Assembly (NCBI RefSeq): GCF_900156535.1
Contig: NZ_FTNV01000003.1
Coordinates: 372,001 to 436,000 of the forward strand
Reading direction: 5' to 3'
DNA from: Roseovarius nanhaiticus
GTDB lineage: Bacteria > Pseudomonadota > Alphaproteobacteria > Rhodobacterales > Rhodobacteraceae
DNA: 64,000 nucleotides
The translations under genes and the position numbers were made by a program. Shown here piece after piece: positions 27,011-36,343 of this stretch (position 1 is the stretch's first letter; every line of letters starts with the position of its first letter). The notes under the pieces were generated by a model. The model had not been told where the DNA came from. It saw only the letters and a program-made list of their open reading frames with translations, and did not search any database.

Positions 27011-28408
27011 CTATTTCGATTTGGTATTCGAGAGCGCGTCGAGGATGCGCGCCCAACTGCGCGTGCCTTTGTGGAAGCTTTCCATGTCGTATTTCTCGTT
27101 CGGCGAGTGAATCGCGTCGTCATCCTTACCAAAGCCGATGAGCATCGCCGTCATGCCGAGGATCTCTCCGAAATGGCCGGCGATCGGGATTGACCCGCCG
27201 CAGCCGACATAGGCGGCCTCTTCCGGCCACTCATTGCTGAGCGCCGCGCGCGCTGCCTCGAATGCGGGGTCCGAGATGTCCATGATCCCGGCGCGGCTGT
27301 TGCCATGCGCGGTGAATTCGGCGCTGCAATCTTCGGGCAAGGCGGCATGCACATGGGCGCGGAAGGCATCGCGGATCTTGTCCGGATCCTGCCCCTCGAC
27401 CAGGCGAAAGCTGATCTTGGCGCTGGCCTGACTGGGTAGCACGGTTTTGAAACCGTCGCCCGTGTAACCGCCCCAAATGCCATTCACCTCAGCGGTAGGG
27501 CGTGACCAGATCATCTCGAGCGGCATGCGTCCGTCTTCGCCCGCAGGGCGCGACAGGCCCACATCGCCAAGAAACTGCGCATGATCAAAGCCGAGCCCCT
27601 CCCATTGCGCGCGCACCTCGGGGGCGAGATCGGGAATTCCGTCATAGAAACCGGGCAGGGTGACCCGGCCCGTATCGTCGTGCAAACCGGCCAGCGCGCT
27701 GGCCAGAACCCGGATCGGGTTGGCCGCAATGCCGCCGAAAAAGCCGGAATGCAAATCCTTGTCGGGGCCGGTGATTGTGACCTCCTCGCTCACCATGCCG
27801 CGCAGCATGGTGACGATGGCCGGCGTTTTCGACTGGAAAAGTCCGGTGTCGCAGATCAGCGCGATATCGGCGCGCAGCTCGTCCGCGTTTTCCTGCATGA
27901 ACGGCACCAGAGAGGGCGAGCCTGATTCCTCTTCGCCTTCGAAGAAAAACGTGATGCGGCAGGGCAGGGTGCCGTTGACCTCTTTCCAGGCGCGGCAGGC
28001 CTCGACGAATGTCATCAGCTGACCCTTGTCATCGGATGTGCCGCGTCCTCGGATCACCTCGCCCTTGGGCGTCTGCTCGATCGCAGGGTCAAAGGGGTCG
28101 CGCGTCCAGAGCGGCAAAGGATCGACCGGCTGGACATCATAATGCCCGTAAAACAGCAAATGCGGCGCGCCCTCGGGCGCGTCCTGGCCTGCGTGGCCCA
28201 CGACCATTGGATGCTTGGGCGTCTTGCGCTTTTCCGCGTCTATTCCAATGCTTTGCAGATCGGAGACCAGCCAGTCGGCGGCATCTTGGCATGCGTCCGC
28301 ATAGGCTGGATCGGTTGAAATGGAGGGGATGCGCAAAAATTCCAAAAGGCGCCCGGTCGCCTCGGGCATCGCGGCGTCAATACGGGTGAGAACGTCGTTC
28401 AGGGACAT
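27011..28408 (-). CDS. M20-family dipeptidase
   Basis: The 465-residue metallopeptidase has [13 protein letters not shown] near residues 93-105 supplying a metal-binding His/Asp, RGTSDDKGQ with the bridging Asp, the catalytic pair in [11 protein letters not shown] near 155-165, and ICDTG near 186. A second-site histidine lies near the C-terminus ([13 protein letters not shown]). This is the M20A dipeptidase group, which hydrolyses dipeptides using two zinc ions. There is no signal peptide. It is divergent from hemA, and its start region overlaps the hemA upstream region only outside the FNR box. Confidence 0.92.
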   Translation of the reverse strand: MSLNDVLTRIDAAMPEATGRLLEFLRIPSISTDPAYADACQDAADWLVSDLQSIGIDAEKRKTPKHPMVVGHAGQDAPEGAPHLLFYGHYDVQPVDPLPLWTRDPFDPAIEQTPKGEVIRGRGTSDDKGQLMTFVEACRAWKEVNGTLPCRITFFFEGEEESGSPSLVPFMQENADELRADIALICDTGLFQSKTPAIVTMLRGMVSEEVTITGPDKDLHSGFFGGIAANPIRVLASALAGLHDDTGRVTLPGFYDGIPDLAPEVRAQWEGLGFDHAQFLGDVGLSRPAGEDGRMPLEMIWSRPTAEVNGIWGGYTGDGFKTVLPSQASAKISFRLVEGQDPDKIRDAFRAHVHAALPEDCSAEFTAHGNSRAGIMDISDPAFEAARAALSNEWPEEAAYVGCGGSIPIAGHFGEILGMTAMLIGFGKDDDAIHSPNEKYDMESFHKGTRSWARILDALSNTKSK

Positions 28409-28496
28409 CTTTGGGGCGCCTCATTTAAGGAAATTTGCGGCGACCCTATCAGCGTGCGCCCGGCTGTCCAGCCGGAGAACGGAAAAGGTGCGTTCA

Positions 28497-28510
28497 TTGA
28501 TTTGGATCAA
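28497..28510 (+). promoter_or_regulatory. FNR/FnrL box upstream of hemA
   Basis: TTGAT-TTGG-ATCAA is a perfect match to the FNR-type consensus TTGAT-N4-ATCAA. Its centre is 41.5 bases upstream of a start point near 28545 if TACCCT (28533-28538) is the -10 box, which is the geometry of a class II FNR-activated promoter. It lies 143 bases before the hemA start. FnrL control of hemA is known in Rhodobacter sphaeroides. Confidence 0.8.
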
Positions 28511-28652
28511 CGGTGTGCGACGCGTCAATCTGTACCCTGTTGCAACGAAAACGTGGTGGCTATATCACCGTTATATCTCAGGTGCCGCCATGTTGTGCGG
28601 CCTGCCTCGGCCCAGGAAAGGTGCCGGGCAAGACCCAGGAAAGGATCCGCAC

Positions 28653-29888
28653 TTGGATCAGCCGATCGACTATACCGCCAAACTGGACGAGGCCTTGGGC
28701 CGCCTACACGAGGAGGGGCGTTATCGCACCTTCATCGATATTGAACGGCGGCGCGGGCAGTTTCCGCATGCAGTGTGGACGGCGCCCGACGGGTCCGAGC
28801 GCGACATCACCGTCTGGTGCGGCAATGACTATCTGGGTATGGGCCAGCATCCCGAGGTGCTGAGCGCGATGCATGAGGCGATCGACGCGACCGGCGCCGG
28901 TTCTGGCGGCACGCGCAATATTTCGGGAACCACCGTCTATCACAAGCGGCTTGAGGCCGAGCTGGCCGACCTTCATGGCAAGGAGGCGGCGCTTCTCTTC
29001 ACGTCCGCATACATCGCCAATGACGCAACGCTCAGCACGCTGCCCAAGCTGTTTCCCGGTCTCATCATCTACTCCGACGCGCTGAACCACGCCTCGATGA
29101 TCGAGGGGGTGCGCCGCAATGGCGGGGCCAAGCGGGTGTTCCGTCACAACGACGTTGAGCATCTGCGCGAGCTGATGGCCGCCGATGACCCTGCCGCGCC
29201 CAAGCTGGTCGCGTTCGAGAGCGTCTATTCGATGGATGGCGATTTCGGCCCGATCGAGGCGCTGTGCGATGCGGCTGACGAGTTTGGCGCATTGACCTAT
29301 ATCGATGAGGTTCACGCGGTGGGCATGTACGGCCCGCGCGGCGGTGGCGTAAGCGAGCGTGACCGCCTCGCGCACCGGATCGATATCATCAACGGCACGC
29401 TGGCCAAGGCGTATGGCGTCATGGGCGGCTATATCGCCGCCTCGGCCAAGATGTGCGACGCGGTGCGCAGCTATGCGCCCGGGTTCATCTTTACCACGTC
29501 GCTGTCGCCTGCCGTGGCCGCCGGCGCCGCTGCCAGCGTCGCCTTTCTCAAGCGTGATCAGACCCTGCGCGAGCGGCATCAGACGCAGGCCAAGATCCTT
29601 AAACTGCGTCTGAAGGGCATGGGTTTGCCGCTGATCGATCATGGTAGCCATATCGTGCCCGTGATGGTGGGCGATCCCAAACATACCAAGAAACTCAGTG
29701 ACATGCTGCTTGAGGGCTACGGCATTTACGTGCAGCCGATCAACTTCCCCACGGTGCCGCGCGGGACCGAGCGGTTGCGCTTTACCCCGTCACCGGTGCA
29801 CGGACCCAAAGAGATCGACAAGCTCGTAACTGCGATGGATGCGCTCTGGAGTCACTGTGCGCTAAATCGTGCCGAGATGAGCGCCTGA
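28653..29888 (+). CDS. hemA: 5-aminolevulinate synthase (C4 pathway)
   Basis: The 411-residue PLP enzyme condenses glycine with succinyl-CoA to 5-aminolevulinate, the first step to heme and bacteriochlorophyll. Visible motifs are [16 protein letters not shown] near residue 18, [13 protein letters not shown] near 77, the cofactor region [17 protein letters not shown], and the PLP lysine Lys252 in [15 protein letters not shown] chose the TTG at 28653, since it follows AGGAAAGGA by eight bases and gives the usual length. An in-frame ATG at 28590 would add 21 residues. It needs an FNR-type box upstream and supplies HemB at 9.5 kb. Confidence 0.94.
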   Translation: MDQPIDYTAKLDEALGRLHEEGRYRTFIDIERRRGQFPHAVWTAPDGSERDITVWCGNDYLGMGQHPEVLSAMHEAIDATGAGSGGTRNISGTTVYHKRLEAELADLHGKEAALLFTSAYIANDATLSTLPKLFPGLIIYSDALNHASMIEGVRRNGGAKRVFRHNDVEHLRELMAADDPAAPKLVAFESVYSMDGDFGPIEALCDAADEFGALTYIDEVHAVGMYGPRGGGVSERDRLAHRIDIINGTLAKAYGVMGGYIAASAKMCDAVRSYAPGFIFTTSLSPAVAAGAAASVAFLKRDQTLRERHQTQAKILKLRLKGMGLPLIDHGSHIVPVMVGDPKHTKKLSDMLLEGYGIYVQPINFPTVPRGTERLRFTPSPVHGPKEIDKLVTAMDALWSHCALNRAEMSA

Positions 29889-30000
29889 CCGCCAAAATGG
29901 TGCAAAAGGTATTGTGCTGTGCTAGCTTGCCTGAAAACAAAGGTCACGGTCGAATCGGGACATTCGATCCAAGACTTCAGAGCATTGAGGGGCAGTTTGC

Positions 30001-31257
30001 ATGATTTTGCGCAGGTTTTCGCGAAAGAGCGCGATTGAAGAGACCGAGCCGCGTGGCTTCGACTCGTTTGACCTGCGGCTTGGCGACCTCATGCGAGGCG
30101 AACGTGCCACCATGGGCAAATCGCTGCTGGACGTCGAGCGCGAGCTGCGCATCAAAGCCAGTTATGTTGCCGCCATTGAAAACGCCAATCCCGACGCCTT
30201 TGACACACCCGGCTTCATTCCCGGTTACGTGCGCTCATACGCGCGTTATCTCGGAATGGACCCCGACCGTGCCTTTGCGACCTTCTGCACCGAAAGCGGG
30301 TTTTCCATCGCGCATGGCATGTCCGCAGCCGCATCCTCGGTGCGGCGCAGCGACACTCCAATTCCGCGCGCAACGGGCCGGGGTGACGCACGCCTGACAG
30401 CGCCGAGCACGCCTTTCATTCCCGCCAGCGAGAGCGTTCTTTCCCGGATCGAGCCGGGGGCCATCGGATCGGTCGCCGTTCTGGTCGCACTGATCGGTGC
30501 CATCGGCTACGGTGGGTGGAGTGTTCTGAACGAGGTGCAGCGCGTTCAGGTGACCCCGGTCGAAAACACGCCGGACGTTCTGGCCGATCTGGACCCGCTT
30601 GCAGGTGTCCAGACCCGCCGAGCCGAGACAGCCTCGCAGGACGATGTCGCCACCGTTGGGCTTGGCGCGCCCGAAGGTGACACGCTGGATCGCCTCTATC
30701 GCCCCGAGGCGCTGGACGTGCCGGTGCTCGTGGCACGCGACGGGCCGATCTCGACTCTTGACCCGATGCAAGGCGGCACGCTGCCTGGCGTCTCTGTAGC
30801 CTCCGCCGAGCCGAGCGCCACCGATGTCAGCGCCGAGCCGAATGCGATTGATGCCGCTATCGCGTCCATCATCAGCCCGCAGGTCGTGGCCGATGCCCCC
30901 ACCGAAGTGCAGATGGTCGCTGTGCGTCCGGCGTGGGTGCGCGTGCGCTCTGCCGATGGCACCGTGATCTTTGAGGGCGTCATGAACGCAGGCGACACCT
31001 ACGATGTGCCGCAAACCGAGGTGCCGCCAACGCTTCGCGTGGGCGAGTCGGGGGCGATCTATTTCAAGGTTGCAGGCGCACATTATGGGCCTGCCGGCCC
31101 GCGCGGCTCGGTCTCGTCGAACATCGCGCTTGCGCCCGGAGATCTGACCGGCACCCTGGACGTGGCCGACCTGGCGCGGGATTCCGATCTGGAGCGTTAC
31201 GTCGCCGAGTTGGGTAGCGATCTTACCGCACCGGCAGTGCCGCCGGCATCCGAGTAA
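30001..31257 (+). CDS. RodZ-like helix-turn-helix membrane protein (DUF4115)
   Basis: The 418-residue protein has an N-terminal HTH of the RodZ/YfgA type (LRLGDLMRGERATMGKSL, then KASYVAAIENANPDAFDTPGF, residues 25-75), one membrane segment near residues 158-174 (IGSVAVLVALIGAIGYGGW), a long acidic Ala/Pro-rich periplasmic linker, and a C-terminal domain (AWVRVRSADGTVIFEGVMNAGDTY) resembling DUF4115. RodZ bridges MreB and the periplasmic wall machinery. Its order upstream of ispG is as in many Proteobacteria. Identification rests on the HTH-TM-domain layout. Confidence 0.85.
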   Translation: MILRRFSRKSAIEETEPRGFDSFDLRLGDLMRGERATMGKSLLDVERELRIKASYVAAIENANPDAFDTPGFIPGYVRSYARYLGMDPDRAFATFCTESGFSIAHGMSAAASSVRRSDTPIPRATGRGDARLTAPSTPFIPASESVLSRIEPGAIGSVAVLVALIGAIGYGGWSVLNEVQRVQVTPVENTPDVLADLDPLAGVQTRRAETASQDDVATVGLGAPEGDTLDRLYRPEALDVPVLVARDGPISTLDPMQGGTLPGVSVASAEPSATDVSAEPNAIDAAIASIISPQVVADAPTEVQMVAVRPAWVRVRSADGTVIFEGVMNAGDTYDVPQTEVPPTLRVGESGAIYFKVAGAHYGPAGPRGSVSSNIALAPGDLTGTLDVADLARDSDLERYVAELGSDLTAPAVPPASE

Positions 31258-31367
31258 CACCTGCACCCACGCGCTTCGCCAAGACGATTGAAGCTGGCGC
31301 CCCGCTGTCCTATCTGGTGAGATGAACGCAGGCCCGGCGGCACTTTCCGCCGGAGGAAGGACCGCAC

Positions 31368-32498
31368 ATGTCTCTCTATTCTATCCGTCCGTGGCGCCAC
31401 ATCGAACGGCGCCAGAGCCGTCAGATCCATGTTGGCAGCGTGCCGGTAGGTGGCGGTGCGCCCATTTCCGTGCAGACCATGACAAATACGGCGACCACCG
31501 ATGTGGCCGGCACAGTGGCTCAGATCCAGGCGGCGGCGGATGCAGGTGCGGATATCGTCCGCGTTTCGGTCCCTGACGAGGCGTCTTCCAAGGCCTTGAA
31601 GGATATCGTCCTCGAGAGCCCGGTGCCCATCGTCGCCGACATTCATTTTCACTACAAGCGCGGGATCGAGGCAGCCGAGGCAGGCGCGGCCTGTCTGCGC
31701 ATCAACCCGGGCAATATCGGCAGCCCCGATCGGGTGCGCGATGTGATTGCGGCGGCACGCGATCACAATTGTTCGATCCGCATTGGCGTCAACGCGGGCA
31801 GCCTCGAGCGGCATCTGCTGGAAAAATACGGCGAGCCATGCCCGGATGCGATGGTCGAATCCGGGCTGGAGCATATCCGCATTCTTCAGGACAACGATTT
31901 CCACGAATTCAAGATCAGCGTGAAGGCGTCCGATGTCTTCATGGCCGCTGCCGCCTATCAACAGCTGGCCGATGCGACGGACGCGCCCATCCATCTTGGG
32001 ATCACCGAGGCGGGCGGGCTGATCAGCGGCACGGTCAAATCGGCCATCGGCATGGGCAACCTTCTATGGGCCGGTATCGGTGACACGATCCGAGTCAGCC
32101 TGAGCGCGGATCCGGTCGAAGAGGTCAAGATGGGCTTTGAGATCCTGAAATCGCTGGGTCTGCGGCACCGGGGCGTCAACATCATCAGCTGCCCCAGCTG
32201 CGCGCGGCAGGGTTTCGACGTGATCAAGACTGTCGAAGCATTGGAGCAGCGGCTGGAACATATCAAGACGCCCATGAGCCTCAGCATCATCGGCTGTGTC
32301 GTGAATGGGCCGGGCGAGGCGCTGATGACCGATGTCGGATTCACCGGAGGCGGCGCGGGGTCCGGAATGGTTTATCTGGCCGGCAAGCAGAGCCACAAGC
32401 TGAGCAATGAGCAGATGATCGAGCATATCGTCGAGCAGGTGGAAAAGCGCGCCGCCGAGATCGAGGCGGGCGAGGTCGAGGTGGCCGCTGCCGAGTGA
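31368..32498 (+). CDS. ispG: 4-hydroxy-3-methylbut-2-en-1-yl diphosphate synthase (flavodoxin/ferredoxin)
   Basis: The 376-residue enzyme performs the penultimate step of the MEP isoprenoid pathway and carries a [4Fe-4S] cluster. Motifs include [13 protein letters not shown] near residue 34, RINPGNIG near 104, and the cluster cysteines in [12 protein letters not shown] near 268-280 and [12 protein letters not shown] near 305. Its cluster depends on machinery like that encoded by the suf genes in this window. The ATG follows GGAGGAAGG. A strong bidirectional terminator follows the stop. Isoprenoid output would feed quinones, carotenoids and the bacteriochlorophyll tail. Confidence 0.97.
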   Translation: MSLYSIRPWRHIERRQSRQIHVGSVPVGGGAPISVQTMTNTATTDVAGTVAQIQAAADAGADIVRVSVPDEASSKALKDIVLESPVPIVADIHFHYKRGIEAAEAGAACLRINPGNIGSPDRVRDVIAAARDHNCSIRIGVNAGSLERHLLEKYGEPCPDAMVESGLEHIRILQDNDFHEFKISVKASDVFMAAAAYQQLADATDAPIHLGITEAGGLISGTVKSAIGMGNLLWAGIGDTIRVSLSADPVEEVKMGFEILKSLGLRHRGVNIISCPSCARQGFDVIKTVEALEQRLEHIKTPMSLSIIGCVVNGPGEALMTDVGFTGGGAGSGMVYLAGKQSHKLSNEQMIEHIVEQVEKRAAEIEAGEVEVAAAE

Positions 32499-32523
32499 CG
32501 CCGCGCCAGTCCAGCGCCAAAAC

Positions 32524-32564
32524 GCAAAAGCCCCACCCCGGTTGATCCGAGGCGGGGCTTTTGC
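32524..32564. terminator. Bidirectional terminator between ispG and the DsbA-like gene
   Basis: GCAAAAGCCCC at 32524-32534 pairs perfectly with GGGGCTTTTGC at 32554-32564. The flanking A- and T-rich bases suit termination from both convergent genes. Confidence 0.85.
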
Positions 32565-32582
32565 TTTGTCGTCAAGCGGGCG

Positions 32583-33431
32583 TTACCCGCGCACGTCTTC
32601 GACGATTTCCTGCATGCCTTCCAGCGGGATGTAGCCGCGCAGAATCTGGTCTTGCATCACGAAGGAGGGCGTACCCGAGATCTGGAGGGCTTGGCCGAGA
32701 GCACGATTTTCGTCGATGACCTGCGTGACGCTGTCATCATCCATATGCGCGGTGATCGCTTCGGCATCGAGGCCCAGATCGTCGGCCAGACCGGCGAGGG
32801 CGGGGACCGCCATGTCGCCCTTGTAGGTCATCATCGCGTCGTGGACCGCCTTGTAAGCGTCACTTCCCAGCTGTTGCAGGGTCGCGATCGCAAAGCGAGA
32901 GGCGACCGTGGACTGCTCGCCCAGAATGGGGAATTCCTTGACGATCAAACGGATATTACCATCGGAGGCGATCAGCTCTTCGACCTCGGGAAAGGCGCGT
33001 CGGCAATAGCCGCAGCGGTAATCCATGAACTCGACGATGGTGACATCGCCCTCGGGATTGCCGCCGACCCAGGAATTCTCGTCGCTGAACAGTGCGTCTG
33101 CGTGCTGCTGGATGAGGTCGGTATCGTTGGCGCTTTGAAGCTCTTGCTGGCGCTGCTCCATCACGGCTGCGGCCTCGAATATGACCTCCGGGTTCTGCAA
33201 GAGGTAGGCGCGGACACGTTCGCCAAAGGCGTCATCGTCCATTTCCGTGCTCTGTGCTGCTGCCGGTGCCGTGATCGCGGCCTCCGCGGTCTCGGTCTCG
33301 GGTGCGGACGCTTGCGCGCTGCTGATCTCGTCCTCGGCGGGCGCGGGCGCGTCGTCGCCGGTGAACAAGGCGGTCAGGGCGGCACCGACGACGATGACGC
33401 CTACTCCGGTTACAATGGCTGTGCGGTTCAT
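32583..33431 (-). CDS. DsbA/DsbG-like thiol oxidoreductase
   Basis: The 282-residue protein starts with a membrane segment (TAIVTGVGVIVVGAALTALF, residues 4-23), then an Ala/Pro/Glu-rich linker to about residue 62 and a thioredoxin-like domain. The active site is Cys140-Gly-Tyr-Cys143 in EFMDYRCGYCRRAFPEV. The cis-proline loop appears as ISGTPSFVM near 248-256. It likely oxidises or isomerises disulfides in the periplasm. It is related to the BdbD/ScsC-like DsbA group (COG1651). The M48 protease gene lies 43 bases upstream on the same strand, so an envelope-quality operon is likely. Confidence 0.9.
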   Translation of the reverse strand: MNRTAIVTGVGVIVVGAALTALFTGDDAPAPAEDEISSAQASAPETETAEAAITAPAAAQSTEMDDDAFGERVRAYLLQNPEVIFEAAAVMEQRQQELQSANDTDLIQQHADALFSDENSWVGGNPEGDVTIVEFMDYRCGYCRRAFPEVEELIASDGNIRLIVKEFPILGEQSTVASRFAIATLQQLGSDAYKAVHDAMMTYKGDMAVPALAGLADDLGLDAEAITAHMDDDSVTQVIDENRALGQALQISGTPSFVMQDQILRGYIPLEGMQEIVEDVRG

Positions 33432-33474
33432 CGGATTGCTCTCCGTTGGGATAAGGGATGGGCCGGGCGCATTC

Positions 33475-34809
33475 CTAGCGCCCTGCGGTCTTGGCGGCAG
33501 AAAGCACATCCTGCGCCCGTTGCCAACCACCCGACCCGTTAGGCAGGAGGCCCGAGGCTCGCTGGGCATGTAGCTGCGCATCCTCCATTCGGCCTTGCAT
33601 CGCATAGCGCTCGGCCGTGACCAGCGAGGCCATGCCGTTCTGTCCGCCGCGCGCGTAGGCGACCGCCAGATCGCGCATCACGCGCGCATCGCGCCCGTCA
33701 CGTCCGCGTGCCTTTTCCAGCACTTGCAACGCCTTGCCGTATTGGCCTTGCGCGACCAGGGCGCGCCCGTATGAGCCAAGGATGAGCGCATTGTCGGGTG
33801 CGAGGTTCACGGCGCGCGCGTAGGCATTGATGGCTGCGTCGAACTGCCGACTTTCCATCAGGATCTGGCCGCGCAGCTCGTGGTAGAAGGGATCGTTGGG
33901 GCGCGCGGCTATGGCGCGGTCCATCGCGGCTATGGACTTGCGCAGGTTCGACTGGCGGTGCCATGCGACCGCCTGCTGCATAAGGCCGACATCGGCAAAT
34001 CCTTCGCGGGCGGCGCGGTTGAGGGTCCATTTCGGGCTGCGTTGAAATGCCGACAGCTTGCCCTTGGCGCGGGCGAACCAATAAAGATCGGCGTTGCTGG
34101 CCGGGGTCTTGCCCGCGTAGGCGGCTGTCAAACGCTGGAGCACACGCACCCGGTCGGCCGACATGGGATGCGTGCGCGCATAGGGATCCTGCCGCGCGGC
34201 CGAGAGGGCCTCTTGCCCGCGAAAGATGTCCATGACCGCAACGGCGCCGGATGGGTCGCGGCCCGCACGTACCATATAGGCGACGGCGGCGTTATCGGCG
34301 CTGCTCTCCTCGGCGCGGGTATGCGAGAAAAGCAGGCGCTGCGCCGTTCCTTGTGCGCCCGCCGCGATTCCCAAAGCTGCGGCGCCGCTGCCCGATACGG
34401 CACCCGCCGCCGCGGCCAATGCCATGCCGAGGCCCGCGGCGGTGCGCGCGTTGCGGATGTTCTGCGGGCGGCGTACCAGATGACCATTTGCGATATGGGC
34501 CGCTTCATGCGCGATCACCGATTGCAGCATTTGGGGGGTCTCCATCTTGAGCAGAAGGCCCGAATTGATGAAGATCGTGTCGCGGTCCACGACAAAGGCG
34601 TTCAACTTGCGCTCGTCGATGATGAGAATATCGGTGCGTGTCGGGTTCAGACCCGCCGCTTGCAGGATGGGCGCGGCCAATTGCCCCAGCGCGTACTCGA
34701 TGCCCGGATCGCGCAGCAGGGTTACGGCGCGGGCAGGCTGTGCCGCGCAGACGACCGTCACTGTCAGGGCAAACGCCATGAGGGCCGAAAACTGGCGAAT
34801 TTGGCGCAT
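33475..34809 (-). CDS. M48-family metalloprotease with C-terminal TPR repeats (BepA-like)
   Basis: The 444-residue protein has a signal peptide (residues 1-28), a zinc motif HEAAH at 101-105 with a third ligand in RAEESSADNAA near 167-177, and TPR-like repeats from about residue 260. This is the layout of BepA/YfgC, a periplasmic protease that helps assemble outer-membrane proteins such as LptD. The exact substrate is not shown. It lies upstream of the DsbA-like gene and divergent from the amidase. Confidence 0.9.
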   Translation of the reverse strand: MRQIRQFSALMAFALTVTVVCAAQPARAVTLLRDPGIEYALGQLAAPILQAAGLNPTRTDILIIDERKLNAFVVDRDTIFINSGLLLKMETPQMLQSVIAHEAAHIANGHLVRRPQNIRNARTAAGLGMALAAAAGAVSGSGAAALGIAAGAQGTAQRLLFSHTRAEESSADNAAVAYMVRAGRDPSGAVAVMDIFRGQEALSAARQDPYARTHPMSADRVRVLQRLTAAYAGKTPASNADLYWFARAKGKLSAFQRSPKWTLNRAAREGFADVGLMQQAVAWHRQSNLRKSIAAMDRAIAARPNDPFYHELRGQILMESRQFDAAINAYARAVNLAPDNALILGSYGRALVAQGQYGKALQVLEKARGRDGRDARVMRDLAVAYARGGQNGMASLVTAERYAMQGRMEDAQLHAQRASGLLPNGSGGWQRAQDVLSAAKTAGR

Positions 34810-34986
34810 GTTGTGGCCCTGCCGAATTGTGAAAACCGAGCGTCCTTGAGAGGTGCAGTCTAGAAAGAAACCTTGCCCCGCATCAAGACCTGCCAGCGCC
34901 GCTCCGCTGATCGTGATGGGCTGGGCGGCGCGCCGCGCTGGTGCTAGAGTGCCGCCAAACGGCGCGGGCAGAACGGCGCTTCAGGC

Positions 34987-36222
34987 ATGGATCTTGCACA
35001 GATGAAAACTTGGATGGGTGCGGCTGCCTTGTGGGTGCTTGGCACCGCGGCGGCAGCACAACAAAGCGATTTCGGCGCATTGGCCCGCCTCGATCCAGAG
35101 GCGAGCGCCATTACCGAGCGGCGCGGCGATATCAGCGCTGTTCTGGCGCTGAGCCAGGGCGTGCCGTTCCGCATCTTCAGTCTGGATGCGCCGCCGCGGA
35201 TCGTTGTCGATTTTCGCGAGGTGGACTGGGCCGGAACGCTCGGACCGGAATTGGTGCAGACGGATCTGGTCACCTCGGCGCGCGTCGGCGGCTTTCGCCC
35301 CGGCTGGTCGCGCATGGTGCTGGAGCTGGCCGGCCCATACGCGCTGGCACAGGCGGGGCTGACCAGCGATCCGAACGGCGCCGGGGCCGAGCTGCACCTT
35401 TTGCTGGAGGAGACTACGGCGGAGGTCTTCGCCGCAGGCGCGGGCGTGCCCGAGCAGCCGGGCTGGGACTTGCCCGAGCCGGCGGATACGGGCGCGCGGC
35501 CCGAGGCGAAGGGGGATGGCGATCTGGTGATCGTGCTCGATCCGGGTCATGGCGGCATCGATCCGGGCGCGGGCGAGGGCGAGACGCTGGAGAAGGACGT
35601 GATGCTGGCCTTCGCGCGCGTGCTGAAAGAGGCGCTGCTAAGGCGCGGCGACACCCAAGTGGTGATGACGCGCGAGGATGACAGTTTTGTCTCGCTCGAG
35701 CGGCGCGTGGCCATCGCCCATGCCGCCGAGGCCGATCTGTTCCTGTCGCTCCATGCGGATTCGCTGGGCGAGGGGCGCGCGCGCGGCGCCACGATCTACA
35801 AGCTGGGCAAGGACGCTAGCGATGCGGCAAGCGCCGCGCTGGCCGAGCGGCATGACCGCGCCGACATGCTGGCGGGGCTCGATCTCAGCGGGACGGATGA
35901 TGTGGTGGCCGACGTGCTGATGGATCTGGCCCGGATGGAGACACAGCCGCGCGCCGACCTGTTGGCGCGTGCGCTGCTGATCGGGCTGGAGGAGGGCGCG
36001 CTGCCGGTCAACTCCAAGCCGATCCGCACGGCCAGCTTTTCCGTCCTGAAATCGCCGGATATTCCGTCTCTTTTGCTGGAGCTGGGCTTTTTGTCGAATG
36101 GCCGTGATCTGAATAATCTGACCGATCCTGAATGGCGCGGGCGCATGGCGCAGGCCATCGCGGACGGGATCGGCGCCTGGATGATCGCGGATGCGGCCAA
36201 TGCCGATCTGGTGCGTCAGTAG
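34987..36222 (+). CDS. N-acetylmuramoyl-L-alanine amidase (AmiC-like)
   Basis: The 411-residue protein has a short signal peptide (MDLAQMKTWMGAAALWVLG with cleavage near AAAAQ), an AMIN domain near residues 40-150 that targets septal peptidoglycan, and a catalytic Amidase_3 domain from about residue 178 to 400. Zinc ligands are seen in VLDPGHGGIDPGA, the Glu in EKDVMLAFA, and SLHADS; the catalytic Glu is in LLLELGFLSN. It splits the amide bond between muramic acid and peptide during cell separation. The class A PBP gene follows on the same strand. Confidence 0.93.
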   Translation: MDLAQMKTWMGAAALWVLGTAAAAQQSDFGALARLDPEASAITERRGDISAVLALSQGVPFRIFSLDAPPRIVVDFREVDWAGTLGPELVQTDLVTSARVGGFRPGWSRMVLELAGPYALAQAGLTSDPNGAGAELHLLLEETTAEVFAAGAGVPEQPGWDLPEPADTGARPEAKGDGDLVIVLDPGHGGIDPGAGEGETLEKDVMLAFARVLKEALLRRGDTQVVMTREDDSFVSLERRVAIAHAAEADLFLSLHADSLGEGRARGATIYKLGKDASDAASAALAERHDRADMLAGLDLSGTDDVVADVLMDLARMETQPRADLLARALLIGLEEGALPVNSKPIRTASFSVLKSPDIPSLLLELGFLSNGRDLNNLTDPEWRGRMAQAIADGIGAWMIADAANADLVRQ

Positions 36223-36343
36223 GCGCCGCCAGTCATTGCCGGGCGCGATGCGCGGATCGGCGCGCGCACTGGCGCGCTTGTGTTTTGACGTGAGGCGCGG
36301 GCGCGCCTATACGGGCAGGAATTACGTCTGAGAAGGGACGCGC

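Noticed and set aside
28320..28652. A longer hemA start upstream that would add over 100 residues.
   Set aside because: It would run through the FNR box and overlap the divergent peptidase start. The TTG at 28653 has a good ribosome-binding site and gives the family length.
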